The notes below the pieces were generated by a model. That model was not told the origin of the DNA. It saw nothing but the letters and a program-made list of their open reading frames with translations, and made no database searches. Shown here one piece after another: positions 13,101 through 25,410 of a stretch of 48,476 nucleotides of DNA (position 1 is the first letter of the stretch; each line of letters starts with the position of its first letter). The stretch comes from Elysia marginata. Taxonomy: Eukaryota > Mollusca > Gastropoda > Plakobranchidae. A program made the position numbers and the translations under genes. The stretch is taken from NCBI GenBank assembly GCA_019649035.1, contig BMAT01011765.1, positions 34,805-83,280 on the forward strand, written 5' to 3'.

Positions 13101-13147
13101 AGAGAGNNNNNNNNNNNNNNNNNNNNNNNNNNNNNNNNNNGAGAGAC

Positions 13148-13178
<31 letters not shown>

Positions 13179-13217
13179 GAGAGAGACAGGCAGACAGAGA
13201 GAGACAACAGGAGAGAG

Positions 13218-13265
<48 letters not shown>

Positions 13266-13270
13266 AGGGA
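13101..13270. repeat. GA / GACA microsatellite containing an assembly gap (N at 13107–13140)
   Basis: GA repeats run into 34 N bases, then continue as GACA and GATA units and a long (GA)n at about 13225–13259. The gap sits exactly inside the simple repeat, which suggests a collapsed or length-variable array. Confidence 0.95.
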
Positions 13271-13504
13271 GTTTTAGTTTACAACGGTAGCAAATTAGGC
13301 ACAGAACCTTTTTACATTATTTAGCCTTTACATATCAACAGGTTGTTTTTAAATACATGTAATGAAACATCTGGGAACAACTAAAGAAACTATATAAGTT
13401 GAAAAGCAATCGTAAGCTTAAGCACAGTCATAAGCATTTTGATAACGTAATGAATACTTATAATAAATGACGTAGTTATTAAACATGATAAACGTGATAA
13501 ACGT

Positions 13505-13690
13505 GAGAGAGATGATGATGATGATGATTATGACGATGATGATGACGTTGAATGATGATGATAATGATGATGATAGTGATGATGATGACGATGATGATGA
13601 TGAAGAAGAAGATAAAGATGATGAAAATGATAATGAAGTATAAAAATTAAAAACGAAATTATGACGACGATGATGACGATGATGACTTTG
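13505..13690. repeat. GAT/ATG trinucleotide microsatellite
   Basis: Long imperfect runs of gatgat with gac and gaa variants. There is no coding context; the asparagine/aspartate-like frames are a by-product of the repeat. Confidence 0.9.
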
Positions 13691-13979
13691 ATATTGAGGA
13701 CAACAATGATAGAAAAATAATTACTTACTGAACTAAAAACTTAACTTACAATTATCACATAATCTAATGATAGCAATTATGGTCATGAAAATAATAGTAG
13801 GCCTACCGTTATGGTCATGATAATGGTATTACATTGAAACAAGAAGAACTCGGTGATAATTACAAGGTTGAAATGAAACATCACAATGGACATTAAACCC
13901 CATAGGCTTAATAGGAGGAGGTGTAAACAAAATGTTAATAACGATGTCTTTGGGAATCGCAGTATAGTAATAGATGCAA

Positions 13980-13997
13980 GATAGAAAGAGAGATAGG

Positions 13998-14047
<50 letters not shown>
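13980..14047. repeat. GATA then GA microsatellite
   Basis: Tandem GATA units at about 13998–14016 grade into (GA)n up to about 14047. The tract directly precedes the perfect palindrome at 14057. Confidence 0.92.
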
Positions 14048-14048
<1 letters not shown>

Positions 14049-14056
14049 GTTTTGGT

Positions 14057-14080
14057 TAGGTGGACCCCGGGGTCCACCTA
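14057..14080. repeat. 24-bp perfect palindrome
   Basis: TAGGTGGACCCC is followed at once by its exact reverse complement, with no loop. Outside it, 'gaggttttggt' on the left is imperfectly mirrored by 'accaataaaacc' on the right. It could be a fused pair of transposon ends or simply a cruciform-prone site. Confidence 0.85.
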
Positions 14081-16557
14081 TCCTCTACCAATAAAACCTG
14101 CAGCCTGACTTGCTTCGTGTTTTAAAATACGGCACTCAGTGTCTGAAAACGGTTTCGTCAAAGCACCCTATCAGTTATTCAGTATCACCCAGCACGTTCA
14201 GACGACCGTAATGGTCTGGATAGGCTAATAACAGTAAAGTAACAAGCTTAGCAGTGTATACATGACATGTAGGCTTATGTAAAGCCTCAGGCCTGCTCAG
14301 TGCTCAACCTGCTCATCACAGATCAATCTTGCAGAGATTTAACGATCGAACTTCATGGTTTACAAGCTAATGATCACGATTTGGGCTGTTTCAGGCGAGA
14401 AGCCTTTTTTTAAAAAAAAAATAACCTTAGATCTAGAGCTCAATGAAATTAGAATCTAGATTCTAGATCTAGATCTAGATGTATCTCCTCCAATTTTCAA
14501 AACAAATATCATTCTATGGAGTAAATTTGAAAGACTGTCAAGGCAAGATACATCTATTCTAGATCTAGATCTAGAGACAGCAGGTAATCGCATTTCCCCC
14601 CACATAGATTAGGCCTAGATCTAGATCTAAATCTGGTTATTATCTTTAAAAATTTTCTAAAGAAGACGCCAGAACATAAATCAGTAGAAACCAAATAGTT
14701 AGGGATTAGGAAAAATGCTCTTTTCTGGGTGGTCCTGGGGTCCAGGCAGACTGGCACTGAGGAGCACCTGGAAAAGTGGAAATGCATGAACATGAGAGAC
14801 TAAACTGTGGCAGAACATGATCCCTAATTCAATTACCCTGTGATGACCTAATCAGGCAAAGTCATGATTTCATATACTACAGTTTTTGGTGCACCCAGTT
14901 TTTTTTAGTTCTGGATGTTTTTATCATGTATTACAAGAAACTTGTTACAACCTAGATTTATCGGCTAGAAACAAAACCCTAAAATCTCACTCTGGATGAC
15001 AATGAATGTTACAATGTATTTTAGTGTTTTGTTCTAGCAAAGGAAGGAGCCTTCTAAGATTCTTGTTTTACTTCTAATCTCATTCCAAATAACAAGAAAT
15101 AAAATGTCTCACGTCCAGGGCAGATGAGTTTTGATGTTTGAAGTTTTATTCTTTAATAGAGACAATGCCATATTAAAACCCCTTTGTGACTTATAACGTT
15201 CACTGTGTACGTCATGACAAGTTGCTGATTAGACGTACGTTGCACGTCCTCAAATCAGTGGATTTTGCTGTTCCCCATGACGCTTCTAGATTCGTACAAT
15301 GTACGTTGTGTTTTGCACTGCATGAGAGCGGCATTTAATGCAGAGTTATTTAAAATCTGACTTGATAATTGGAGTTTTAAAGTGATGTTAAAAATATACA
15401 AATAATCCCACTCTAAACTCAGAAACTGCCATGTCGTGGCGATCGATAAAACCAAATTGACGAAGGGTTTAAACATTTAAAAGTTTATTTGGAACCGTCT
15501 TTTTTCTATATTTTATATCTTTAAATCTTCCCTCAAACTCAAAGTATGGACAATTTATTAAATTTTTTACGCTTGGAACCTTAGAAAAATGTCTTGTTGA
15601 AAACAGCAAAGCATTTGAAGGTAGTAAGTGTGACATCCAACTTGTTCAACCTGGACACAAGACCAATTAGCTTTGTTATTCTATAAAGAAAACCATTTCT
15701 CGCAACCAGTCCATGATATCACAATTTTCACTTTAGATCAACAAGGGGTTGTGACCATGAACTCATGTTCTGGCCATCCAAACATTGAAAATAGCTTGAG
15801 ATTATCAAGGTTTTTTTTGTAAAGAACTTCTGAAAGTCAAAAAGGAAAAAAATAAAAACAATTTTTAAATTGGTCCAAAAAGGCACATGGTTTCTCAAAT
15901 TTAAATTTCTGACATCAGACTCAATTGTACTGAGACATATATGCAGAGGCCTTCAGACCAGAAAAGTATCTTGCTGCTGCGCATCGATGGTCTTGTGTAC
16001 GAAACATAAATTCAAAGTTGATGCAAGTTTATCTTAAAATATAGAGGGCGCTAAATCATTTGTAAAGGTGTACATGCAATAATCATGTCTTATCTTGCAG
16101 GCCAATAGTTAAAGTTAAACAAGGGTCGCAGTCGAGCTGTGTGAAGTAGCAAATTAAAAATTATTTAGTAAGGTAAATATTCCAGCTCTTACAGTCTAAG
16201 ACGAGTTTATGCCTTGGGCAGACATAAAATTTTTTAAACTTATTATAAGACACAAATAGGTATACAGCTGTCAATAAAATAAATTTAAAAAAATAATATC
16301 ATATTAAGCAAAACAAAATATATAGCTTTGGAATTGACCAACTTGGAACCGTAATGATTAAACATTCTTCTGCGATCATATCAGCAAATCTAAAGGGTTA
16401 ATTTTTATTTTGGTAAAAAATGTTAAAAAGTGAATTTGAGGCAGTTGAGAGAGAATGACCCAAGAAAATTTCATACTCAAAATCTGTCAGGTATGATGCT
16501 GGAAAAAACTTTCTGCAACATCAGAGATCACAAACTGATTTTCAATTTTGATTTTGT
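14081..16557. other. Intergenic with AGATCTAG clusters, no gene seen
   Basis: Apart from the AGATCTAG clusters listed separately, I see no recognisable gene or element. Small open frames on the minus strand are short and lack family features. Confidence 0.5.
14428..14634. repeat. Clustered AGATCTAG palindromic repeats
   Basis: Three blocks of overlapping AGATCTAGATCTAG words lie at about 14428–14483, 14556–14577 and 14611–14634. Shorter copies occur near 2690, 6720–6800, 7020 and 34365–34475. The motif is a 6-bp-period self-complementary repeat. Confidence 0.8.
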
Positions 16558-16760
16558 TCCCTTTATTTTAATTTGCAACAATACACAATATATTATATGT
16601 TCCAAGCTCTCTGAAAGGACTGATGTAGGATATATCCATCCTCCCTTTTAGGGCATAAGGCATCCACAAACTTCCTCTATTCATATCTGTCCTGAACAAA
16701 CCAATTAAGTTTGTTCCATGTCTTCCCTGACTCTATGTCACTCTCCACTAATCTCCGCTA
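16558..16760 (-). mobile_element. Decayed LINE 3' end (C-terminus of ORF2 plus tail)
   Basis: On the minus strand a broken frame reads NKLNWFVQDR, a stop, then RKFVDALCPKRED. This matches the usual C-terminal pattern of RTE/CR1-like LINE polyproteins (W..lv.DR..WR.fv.aLC). It is followed by a tail that recurs at 17901–18025. Upstream on the minus strand (up to about 17300) the sequence may be more of the same element, but with many stops. The subfamily is uncertain. Confidence 0.5.
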
Positions 16761-17900
16761 GATACCCTGTGGTCTTCATTTCTTTTTGGTTCCTTGTGGA
16801 TTTCTGTGTGAGAGCAATCACTGGATTTTGAGATTGAAGATTTGCTCATTCTAAGGACGTGCCCAAGTCATCTTCATCTTCTTTTCTTTATTCTTCTACA
16901 ATTGGTTGTATGCCAGTTCTTCCAGCTATTTACTTGTTGGTATGCTCCCAGCAAACTCCCAAAATTCTCCTAAGACATCGCCCCTCAAGGCCTCCAAGTT
17001 AACTTTCAATCCTTTGGTTTGTTCTCTATGTCAATGAGGTGTACAGTAAAACATTGTACATTAGATGTGTAAAATTTCAATTTTTTGCTTTCTTTTATCC
17101 TGTGTGACCTCCAGATGATGTTTAGTTTGTGAAAAACGGTGGAGGCGAAATGATAACTACTCCAGCTGCTATCTCCCTGTTATCAACTGCAGTCAGGTTA
17201 CTTTCATTATACTTAAAATCTGTGATGTTTTCCACACTCCTTCAGTGGAGTGACTTATCTTCAACACAACTGACTTTGCTGTAGCTTTCATGCGACTTGT
17301 TTTCTGCTTCATGTCTTTTTGTGAGTGAGACAGTAAAGAGCAATACATAATGGTAGAGTTACAAATTGGTTTAGGGTGTAAGCCTTTTTAAAGCAAAATT
17401 ATTTGTTTTGTTTTTTTTGCTCGATCCCTTAAAATACAGTACTTTGTCCTGCACCACAAATGGAAGAATGATTTAGAATCACAACCTTTTCAAAGTTTTG
17501 TCGCTGCATCAAATTCTTGTTATCAAAATAAGTTACAGTCATACAAAATGAACCTGCCCAACCTACCCTCCTGACCTATTGCCTTTCACATCCTTGCTCT
17601 CTGACCTGGCACCCTGGCGAATGGCTTTCAATAGTGTGAAATAAAAACGTTCTTTTGTCATATTTCTGTATTATACATTCGTTTGTTATTTTCATTGGGT
17701 ATTTGATGTTGAGGATTTGTTTGAGTTGTTTTTTATGCAACGCGTCTAATTTATCCTCCTCAGTTTGTGTGAATTCTCATGTGCCTCAAACGTATGTAAG
17801 ACTCTATTTAAAAAGTGCTTGCTAGAGTTTGATTTTTGTGTCTCTCTTTATTTTTTTCACTTCCTATCCAGATGAGCAGCTGTGGACTGTTGATTTCTTC

Positions 17901-18025
17901 CCTTTCTTTTAATTTGCAACAATACACAATAAGAATATATTATTATATGTTCCAGGCTCTCTGAAAGGACTGATATAGGATATAATCTTATCCATCGTCC
18001 CTTTTAGAGCACAACCATTGTGTCC
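17901..18025 (-). mobile_element. Second copy of the same LINE tail
   Basis: 'aatttgcaacaatacacaata', 'atattatatgttcca' and 'ctctctgaaaggactgat' recur here as in 16568–16630, in the same orientation and with small indels. The minus strand again reads toward a degraded C-terminal 'CALK' tail. It is a second insertion or a segmental copy. Confidence 0.55.
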
Positions 18026-20117
18026 AATGAGAGAACCTAGATGTATTAGTTTGCTTCCAATCTTTGGTATTCCTTGACAACAATGTGAAGTGTGTTGTCT
18101 AGACATTGATGAAAAGTCTTAAAATGTCTGTTTGTTATTCTTTTTGACAATTTTTTTGTAATTTCCCTGTTTTTGATGAATTCCATCGAGACAGTGTAAA
18201 TCGTAGGCATATTATGCAATCTCTTTTGTTAGATTTTTTTTTGTCTGTTAGCGGAGGGATATAAATTCTTAATCTCTTAGTGCATGTTCTAAGTAGATCA
18301 TGAACAAGACTTGGCCTAGGCTTTCTTCTTTTGATGTACCCATTTTGCTTGCATATGGTTTTTCTTCAAGCTGCAAAGCTAAAAAAATTGCTTATGTTAT
18401 TGGCTTATGAAAACTGTTTCTATTTAAAAAAAAGTCCTACATAATTTTAGACTGAGACATTTTATACCCAAAACTATTGACATGCTTCAATAAGTTTTCC
18501 TGAGCACTGCTGTTGGGAAAAACGTTAGGTTTTTAAATTTCTTTGATTAGACTCTGCAGTAAGACTATTTTGAGAATCTGTATAAATTAGCTAATTAAAA
18601 AACATCAAATCTGAAAGCAGTTTCGTTTGTAGCTTTTAAATTTTTTTTGTTTGGTTTTCAAACATGTTACAATTATTAATATTTTTACTCTGGTTTTGTA
18701 AAGTCTAAAAGGTGTTCTTTGTGGCTCACTAAGGATGGTGACTTGCAAAGGAGATGTACACGAATTTCAGACATTTTCTGTTTGAACAAACGTTATTTTA
18801 TAAAGTAGATTTTAGATTAGACTGAAGTTGTAGTGTGGTCCCCCGAGTGCATTTGCTGTAAAGGTCACTTCTACGGGGTAATGACTTGGTATGACCAGTT
18901 ACCGAATGTAGCAGATACACTGAATAAAAAAACCAATGCTGTTATATGTTATGATACGCATTGGACAGATTACAAAGAACTTAAAATTTAAAGGTGTATT
19001 GTTTTGTTCAATATATATAAGCCTTTACTTTCTCATTCAGGGCTAGGGGACTTTGAGTAGAGATACAGCATATCATTACAGAGGGAAATAGCCAGATAGC
19101 TTTGTGGGTGAAAAGAAACTGAGCCGCCCTTTTGAATACTTCATATTTAAATTCAAGCGTTTGTAACTTGTTGTCTTGGGGTTTGTTCAATGCCGGACAG
19201 TCTCTATGACTAGAGGTTACTATGCCTTTGCACTCATTCACTTCCAGAACTACCTGGCCTATCAACTTTGCTTCCTAATTCTCTGACCTAGATGCCTGAG
19301 CTGCTTCTCAGTTTTCCATGGAAAACTTTCTTTACTGTTGGCTGTCGTCTGTAATTGACCTCAGCTGGTTGAGATCTTTTGATAGTTTAGTTAAGATAGC
19401 CTGTTGTTCATAAGTTAATAAACCAAATGTAGTTGCACAATTGCTCTGTATGGTGATAGTGAGTTCAGTAATATTAATTAAGTGTTAACAAAAGGCAGAG
19501 CAACGCTGAGTAGTATCATCTTCTCTTATGCCATAACAAAGCATATAGAATTTATTGTTATATTTGTCTCCTTTTTGTTCCACCAGAGTAGAAAAAGGTA
19601 GCATCAGTTACATTGCTTGATTCTAAGGCTAAGCATCAATCCTCTTTTTACTAGTCATACTTTTACTTTACACTTTACTTTGGTGTGTCACGTATAAATT
19701 ATAATTAGTGACATACATGTATTAGATAAATTGTTTCTGTTCATGATTTTTCAAAACTTTAACACTAAGTATAATATAAGCGATTAATTTGACAAATGTT
19801 AGAGAAAAGCATCAGCATGTATTTAGATTTTGGATCTATTATCATGTGATTGCAGATTTCACCATTATGATATACTTACAGAACACCATTTGTTCACCTG
19901 GTGACATCTATTATTAAGGTACACTTATTTTGAAGACATTTATACCCTATGATCATGCAACAATTTCATCTTTAAAATACAAAGCTGGCTGTTTCTTATT
20001 ATGACTCAATTTCTATTTTTAATGACATAAAGAATTTCACTCAATAGTGATAGCCTGAATGATGAATTTTTGTTTATTTGAAATGCTAATCAGTTCTAAC
20101 ACCTCTTGTTTCCACAG
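18026..20117. other. Upstream region or 5' intron of the GRAMD4 gene
   Basis: AT-rich and without recognisable coding sequence. The exon at 20118 is preceded by a splice acceptor, so an upstream non-coding exon and the promoter probably lie in or beyond this stretch. I could not place them. Confidence 0.4.
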
Positions 20118-20372
20118 GGGAAGTAATTGAACCTGATGTGTTGTGTCAACAATGCTAACTGATAAAGCTGTGTGGCCTTGGCAGCCTCCTCAATATGATA
20201 TCATTTAAGTTTCTGAGGCATTGAATGATTGATTAAACTCCCAGCCATAGATAACCACAGACATGTGGACTTGTGAGTCAGACTGACACTACTATCTTGG
20301 AGCTAGATTATAGGGCTTGGTGTTCACTGTGTGCCCATATTTGACAGCATAAGACCAGTGAAGTAAACTAAG
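20118..20372 (+). other. GRAMD4: 5' UTR part of the first coding exon of GRAMD4
   Basis: A good acceptor (ctcttgtttccacag, ending 20117) opens this exon. It contains short upstream ATGs with nearby stops (around 20138–20160). A TAA at 20364–20366 is in frame with the main ATG, which confirms that the main frame cannot extend further upstream in this exon. Confidence 0.55.
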
Positions 20373-23300
20373 ATGTCCTCGTTCAGAAACCTGAGAAGCA
20401 GGTTTCACAACCGAGGCGAACATGAAGGGTCCAAGGTTGGGTCATCCTCTCCACCTGCCCCTTCAGAAGAAGTGAGTTGACTGTTTAGTCAGACCTAAAG
20501 ATAGTCAATGTTTATTTTGTAATTTTGTATTAATAGAAACTTTTATCAGTATGTTCATTTGCAGTATTAAGTTTGTGTCATATAAATACATGCAGTGGCT
20601 ATTTTGCATTGTATGGTTTTTTGTTGGAATCTTACACTTACAATAAGCTATTGGTTGCACTTTGTGATGTATGAAAACTGGATGTGTAAACTGACAGATG
20701 ACATTTTCCTATATAGTATAGAGCTAGTGAAGATAATCGATAAAAATCTATAATATCATAATTTTAAATTTTAATCAGACACATCTCAATGGGATTCAAG
20801 CTGTACAAAGAATTATTGCTTTTTAAAGTTTGTTTTCTTGGAGTCACATTTTTTATTATTTTATGTGTAAATCACATGATAAACATTCAGATAATCATAA
20901 ATAATCAATAGGCAGAAGATGACCATAAGTTTGGAGAGGTATAAATGACATTATAATTCTTAGTTTAAAAGCTTTTATTTCAAAGCTAGTGTAGTAGAAA
21001 TCCAGATAAAATTTTTGTGGTGTCTAATATTTACAACCCTGGTGTTTCTTTGTTTTGAAATCAGACTTCAAAAACTGACTTTTTTCACATTTGATTTTTT
21101 ACAAAATTTTAGTTTACTTTATTCTTAATTTTTTTTTTGCTTTAAAATAAATATAGGCATAAAATACAAGCACAGAAGGAAAAAGAATTTATTACTATGA
21201 CATTTTCTTCAGGTTGACGTTAGCAGTTTTTCCGTTTCAGCAAACTTATTGGGTAAAAAAAAAAACTGGAACAAAAGAGGATCGTCTTGTCAGTCATAGA
21301 TTTTCTCTTTCTTTCATTATTATTATGTTTCAAACTTATCCATATTCCAGTTTAATTTAACTGATAAGAAGGACTGGAATCACTGAGTTTGAAAAGGAAA
21401 TCAACCTGTCAACCAATGTATCCTTGTGAATGAAATCATTTTATCACCATCCTTGGAGTCTTCCAATTTTTAAGGGTTTGTATTCTCTTTTAATTTTTTT
21501 CAATGATTCGTTTCTACAGGACGCTTTTGATCTGGTAGATTCACCTGAGGAGATAAAGTTAGCCAGCCCAGAGAGAGACAGCGAGAGGTTATATACCAGG
21601 AGTAAAGAGGATTCAACTAGTGTAGAGAGTACTGGAGGTTTCTCGGTAGAGGAGCTCATGGCGTCCGCCACATGGAACTCAGAGGATGAGAAGAAGGTTT
21701 TTGAGGAGCAGCTGACACAGCTTCAGGAGCAGCTGATGATGGTGATGATAGAGAACCAGGCGCTACGTGAGTTCTGTTTGCTGTGCCATGTTGTTCTAGT
21801 CTTGGTTTCTGCAACAATCTTACTAGTAACCCAATAAAGTCACAGTCTTGTTTGATTAAGCGTACCCTTTGACACACTAACAAATCAAGATGACCGGATG
21901 GGAAAACTCATAGTTATACAAGTATGACTTTGCCTAGATTTAATCTATCTTGTTATTTGAAGAAAGTTGCACATCTATATCAATAACCTGATTATATATA
22001 AGCAGGGTGGCATATATATTTATTGGCTAAGACCATATGAAGTGACCATGTCCATCCTCTCCAAAATTAGCACCAGTGAAACCACCATACCTTTTTTCCT
22101 CTTGTCTATTGATATTGTAATAGTCTGCCCATTGATTGATTCACAAGTTATGTTGGAATTTGGTATTTTTATGACAAGCTGAAAATAGAAAAAAAATTCA
22201 AATCTATTTTTTTCAAAACATGAATTTTGGACATACAATTAGTAAGCTCCCCATATTTGAATGTAAAATTGAAACAGCAGACTCATTTGAGCTACTTGCA
22301 ATACAATTTCACTAACTTGTCATTTTAGAATTGAAAGACAAGGTGGTGTGATAAGACATTATATATATGGGCTTTGATAAATGGGAACCCAGTAGAGAAA
22401 GAGAATGTCTTTGTGAAGACTGGACATTGATAGATGTTTTGAAAATTGCACCATGACATGAACACTCAGCCAACAAAAAGGACAATGCAAAAGAATTGAG
22501 GAAAGGAGACAGCCACATTCAAAACATGGATTTTGGACATACTCATTTCTGGCAGTCAATCAACAAGATATGTATGCACAGTGGCTTGAAAAAATTTATG
22601 AAGGACATTGGCAAGGTGTAGGACACATGAGTTATAAAAAATATGTTCTAATACATAAGAAAAGTAAAGATCTAGAGAGAGGCACATTAACAGTGAATAA
22701 AAATAAAATTACCTTGACATAAATGATTGACATTCACCTGTGCATGGCCTTCACCCATTCTGGATTTGTAAAGCTTAGATTATAATTAAAAAGTAAAGAT
22801 AGTTTTATAGCTAGTACATGTGTCAGAGAACAAAGATAAGATTCCTCATTATTCTTACCACACTGTATGGTTAAATACTTTGCCACTGCATTGCTTTCAC
22901 CACTACATTGATACCATTAATGAAAAAAAACCTCATAGATGAATAACATTTGAGGGTCCGAAGAAGTGAACTTCTGTGCTTTGAATGCAAACTTGTGTAA
23001 TTTGATGTTTTTGTATCAGGTTTTAGATCTAGTTTTTTGTAATATGAGAACCTCTATACATGATTTAGCAGCTTTGGAAAGGGCTTAAGCTGTCAACAGG
23101 TGTAGGGCTGTATTGTGATGGTTACTTTGTTCGAAACATAAAAAAAAAATCCTGTCAGTAATATATATATTACAAAATCAACCTCAGTATGTACCCAGTT
23201 AGAAAAGGTCAAGGCCAATAGACCTAGATCATTTACACATATTTCATTATTACTTTCACAATCATTTTATATAAACAATTATTTTAAATAATCAAAGAGA

Positions 23301-25410
23301 TAAAACTTTTAACAAAAGTTTTTCTCTTTTGTTGGATTAAGAAAATGAAATTGGTTCAAGCAAAGACAAGATCGAACTGGAGAGAGTCAAAACAGAGCTG
23401 GTTTATGAGAGGCATCGGTGTGAAGTGCTGCAAAAAGACTTAGATAATAAAGCAAAGAAGAAGTAAGTCAGGCTTAGCCTCCTCTGTCTCCTCCTCCCCC
23501 CCTCTCCCGCTCTCTCTCTCTTTCTCTTTTGTGACACTATCAAATATCATTTAAGTTCAGTTCAATTGGCACCATTTCTTTTCTAAAATTTCTATCATTT
23601 TAAGAAGACCATAGAGATCATGCTGTGGTGTTATCTTCTAGTAAGCTAACTCCAAGCACTCTTCGACAAACGTCTTGTAGGCTAGCATATTCCTTGATTT
23701 CCTTAACTTTTTTTTCCCACAGAAAACGAACTTTTTTACTCCTCTTAGGTAGGACTAAGGAGGTCAAAATTAAGACAACATGAGCAATATTTCGGCACAA
23801 AACAACCATTTCTCATTTTTTATAGGTTCAAAGTACAAGACTATCTGAGTCAAATTGGCCAAAAATGGCTAAACGCATCTTAGCTATTATTTTTCAAAGC
23901 TATGATGGGCAGTGATTTTACAAACACAATGGTATGCAAATGTCAAAGTTGCATATCTCTGAGATACACTATTTTGTTAGTGCAGTGATGTTATATTTGT
24001 TTACATCCGTTTTCTCTCATATGCAAACTAGAACTCACATGTTTTAGCAAATTTTTACAACAGAAACTTAGATCAAAAATAAGAAAAGTGAAAAAAGTTC
24101 TGAAAGGTCTCGTTATGAAATTCAAATTAAATAGAAAAAATGTTAAAAAATGTTATATTCTTACTGAATAAAAATAAATCTTGGAAACTATATTTTTTTT
24201 TTCATTTTCCACAATGTTACAAACCTCTTAGAACATGAGGCATAATGGCTTTTCATTTTTCGGTTCATAACTTTAGCTACAAGTACCATTATGTACCATT
24301 AAAATTTCCCAATATTGAGATGAGCATGCTTTTACCCTCATTAGGTATCACAAAGTTCACCGCAGCAACTCTGACCTTGTTGCTGGTTCACACAGGCTGA
24401 ACGTCCCTGGCCTGAATACAAATTCTTCTCACAAAGGCAGCTCCAGTAGTCTAGAGGAAGAACAGGATGACAAGACAGGTGGGATCAGACAAGGTTTTTG
24501 CATTACAAATGGAACTGTCTAGTTCAGTACAATAATGCTGCTTTGATTTGTTTGGTTCAGTATAATAATGCTGCTTTGACTTGTTTAGTTAAATGAAATA
24601 ATTGGGGATACAAATCAACAAGAATTATAATGTTTCAACCTCACCAAGTACATAGCACACAGTTTTAGAAAATTTGAATAGGTCAATATATCAAGGTTCT
24701 GACATTTTTATTTTCCCTGGTTTCTTCACATTTAGTGCCTCATAGAATGTCAAGACTTAGACAGACACTTATGATTTGGTTATTCTTGTGATTTTATATA
24801 TAAGAAGGATCATAAGACAGGTGTTTGTGAGAAGAAATACCTGGAAAAAATGAAGATTTAGTTGTTTGTCCTATAACATAGAAATGCAGTAACAGTAGTT
24901 GTGTTATTAGCATTCATAAATACTCAGAGAACCTTATATAACAAGTGGTTGTGGAGTGATATGAAGTAGCTCTTGTGTGAAGATTGAAGTGAATTTACAT
25001 TAATCCTCTACCCAACCCCAGGTTTGAAAATCTTTGCACACTTACAAATAAGAACATGTTTTACATCACTTTTTCTGTTCATGCAGCCTCAGATAAACAA
25101 AACTAAAGCTGCATTGAATCACATTCATGTCAGTGTAGCATTTGTCTCATATTTTTTTATGTGTGTATCTCAACAACTAACCATCATTTTCCTTCTTTAA
25201 CCTTTTGAAAAAAGAGTGACATTGGTACGTTCATGTATATTTATTCACAGACAATGGTGTTGAAATCTCAGTGCCTGCCAGCCCCCCATCCTTCTTCAGT
25301 TCCATTCTACACAAATGTGTGCGATTTGTGACAGATTTCCTGGAAGATTTCACGGAGGAACCACAAGAGCAGCAGGAGACGGTGTCAGAGGATCCTCTCA
25401 CAGTGAAGAA
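20373..25410 (+). CDS. GRAMD4: GRAMD4 exons 1–5: N-terminus, acidic linker, coiled coil and pre-membrane region
   Basis: Exon 1 gives a short basic start (FRNLRSRFHNRG). Exon 2 gives the conserved acidic DAFDLVDSPEE motif, a Ser/Glu-rich linker, and then the first heptads (EEQLTQLQEQLMMVMIENQAL). Exon 3 continues the helix (LERVKTELVYERHRCEVL). Exon 4 is Ser-rich and polar. Exon 5 carries the amphipathic ILHKCVRFVTDFLEDFTEE segment, which matches the vertebrate region just before the EEPLSARR motif. Intron phases after exons 1–5 are 0, 1, 2, 1 and 2. Confidence 0.9.

Noticed and set aside
13505..13690. GAT-repeat array as a possible CRISPR or coding Asp-rich region
   Set aside because: It is a simple trinucleotide microsatellite with no spacers and no gene context.
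21430..21519. Alternative GRAMD4 start at ATG 21430 reading into exon 2
   Set aside because: It would need the T-rich intron end to be translated. The splice acceptor at 21519 and the vertebrate-like exon 1 explain the frame better.
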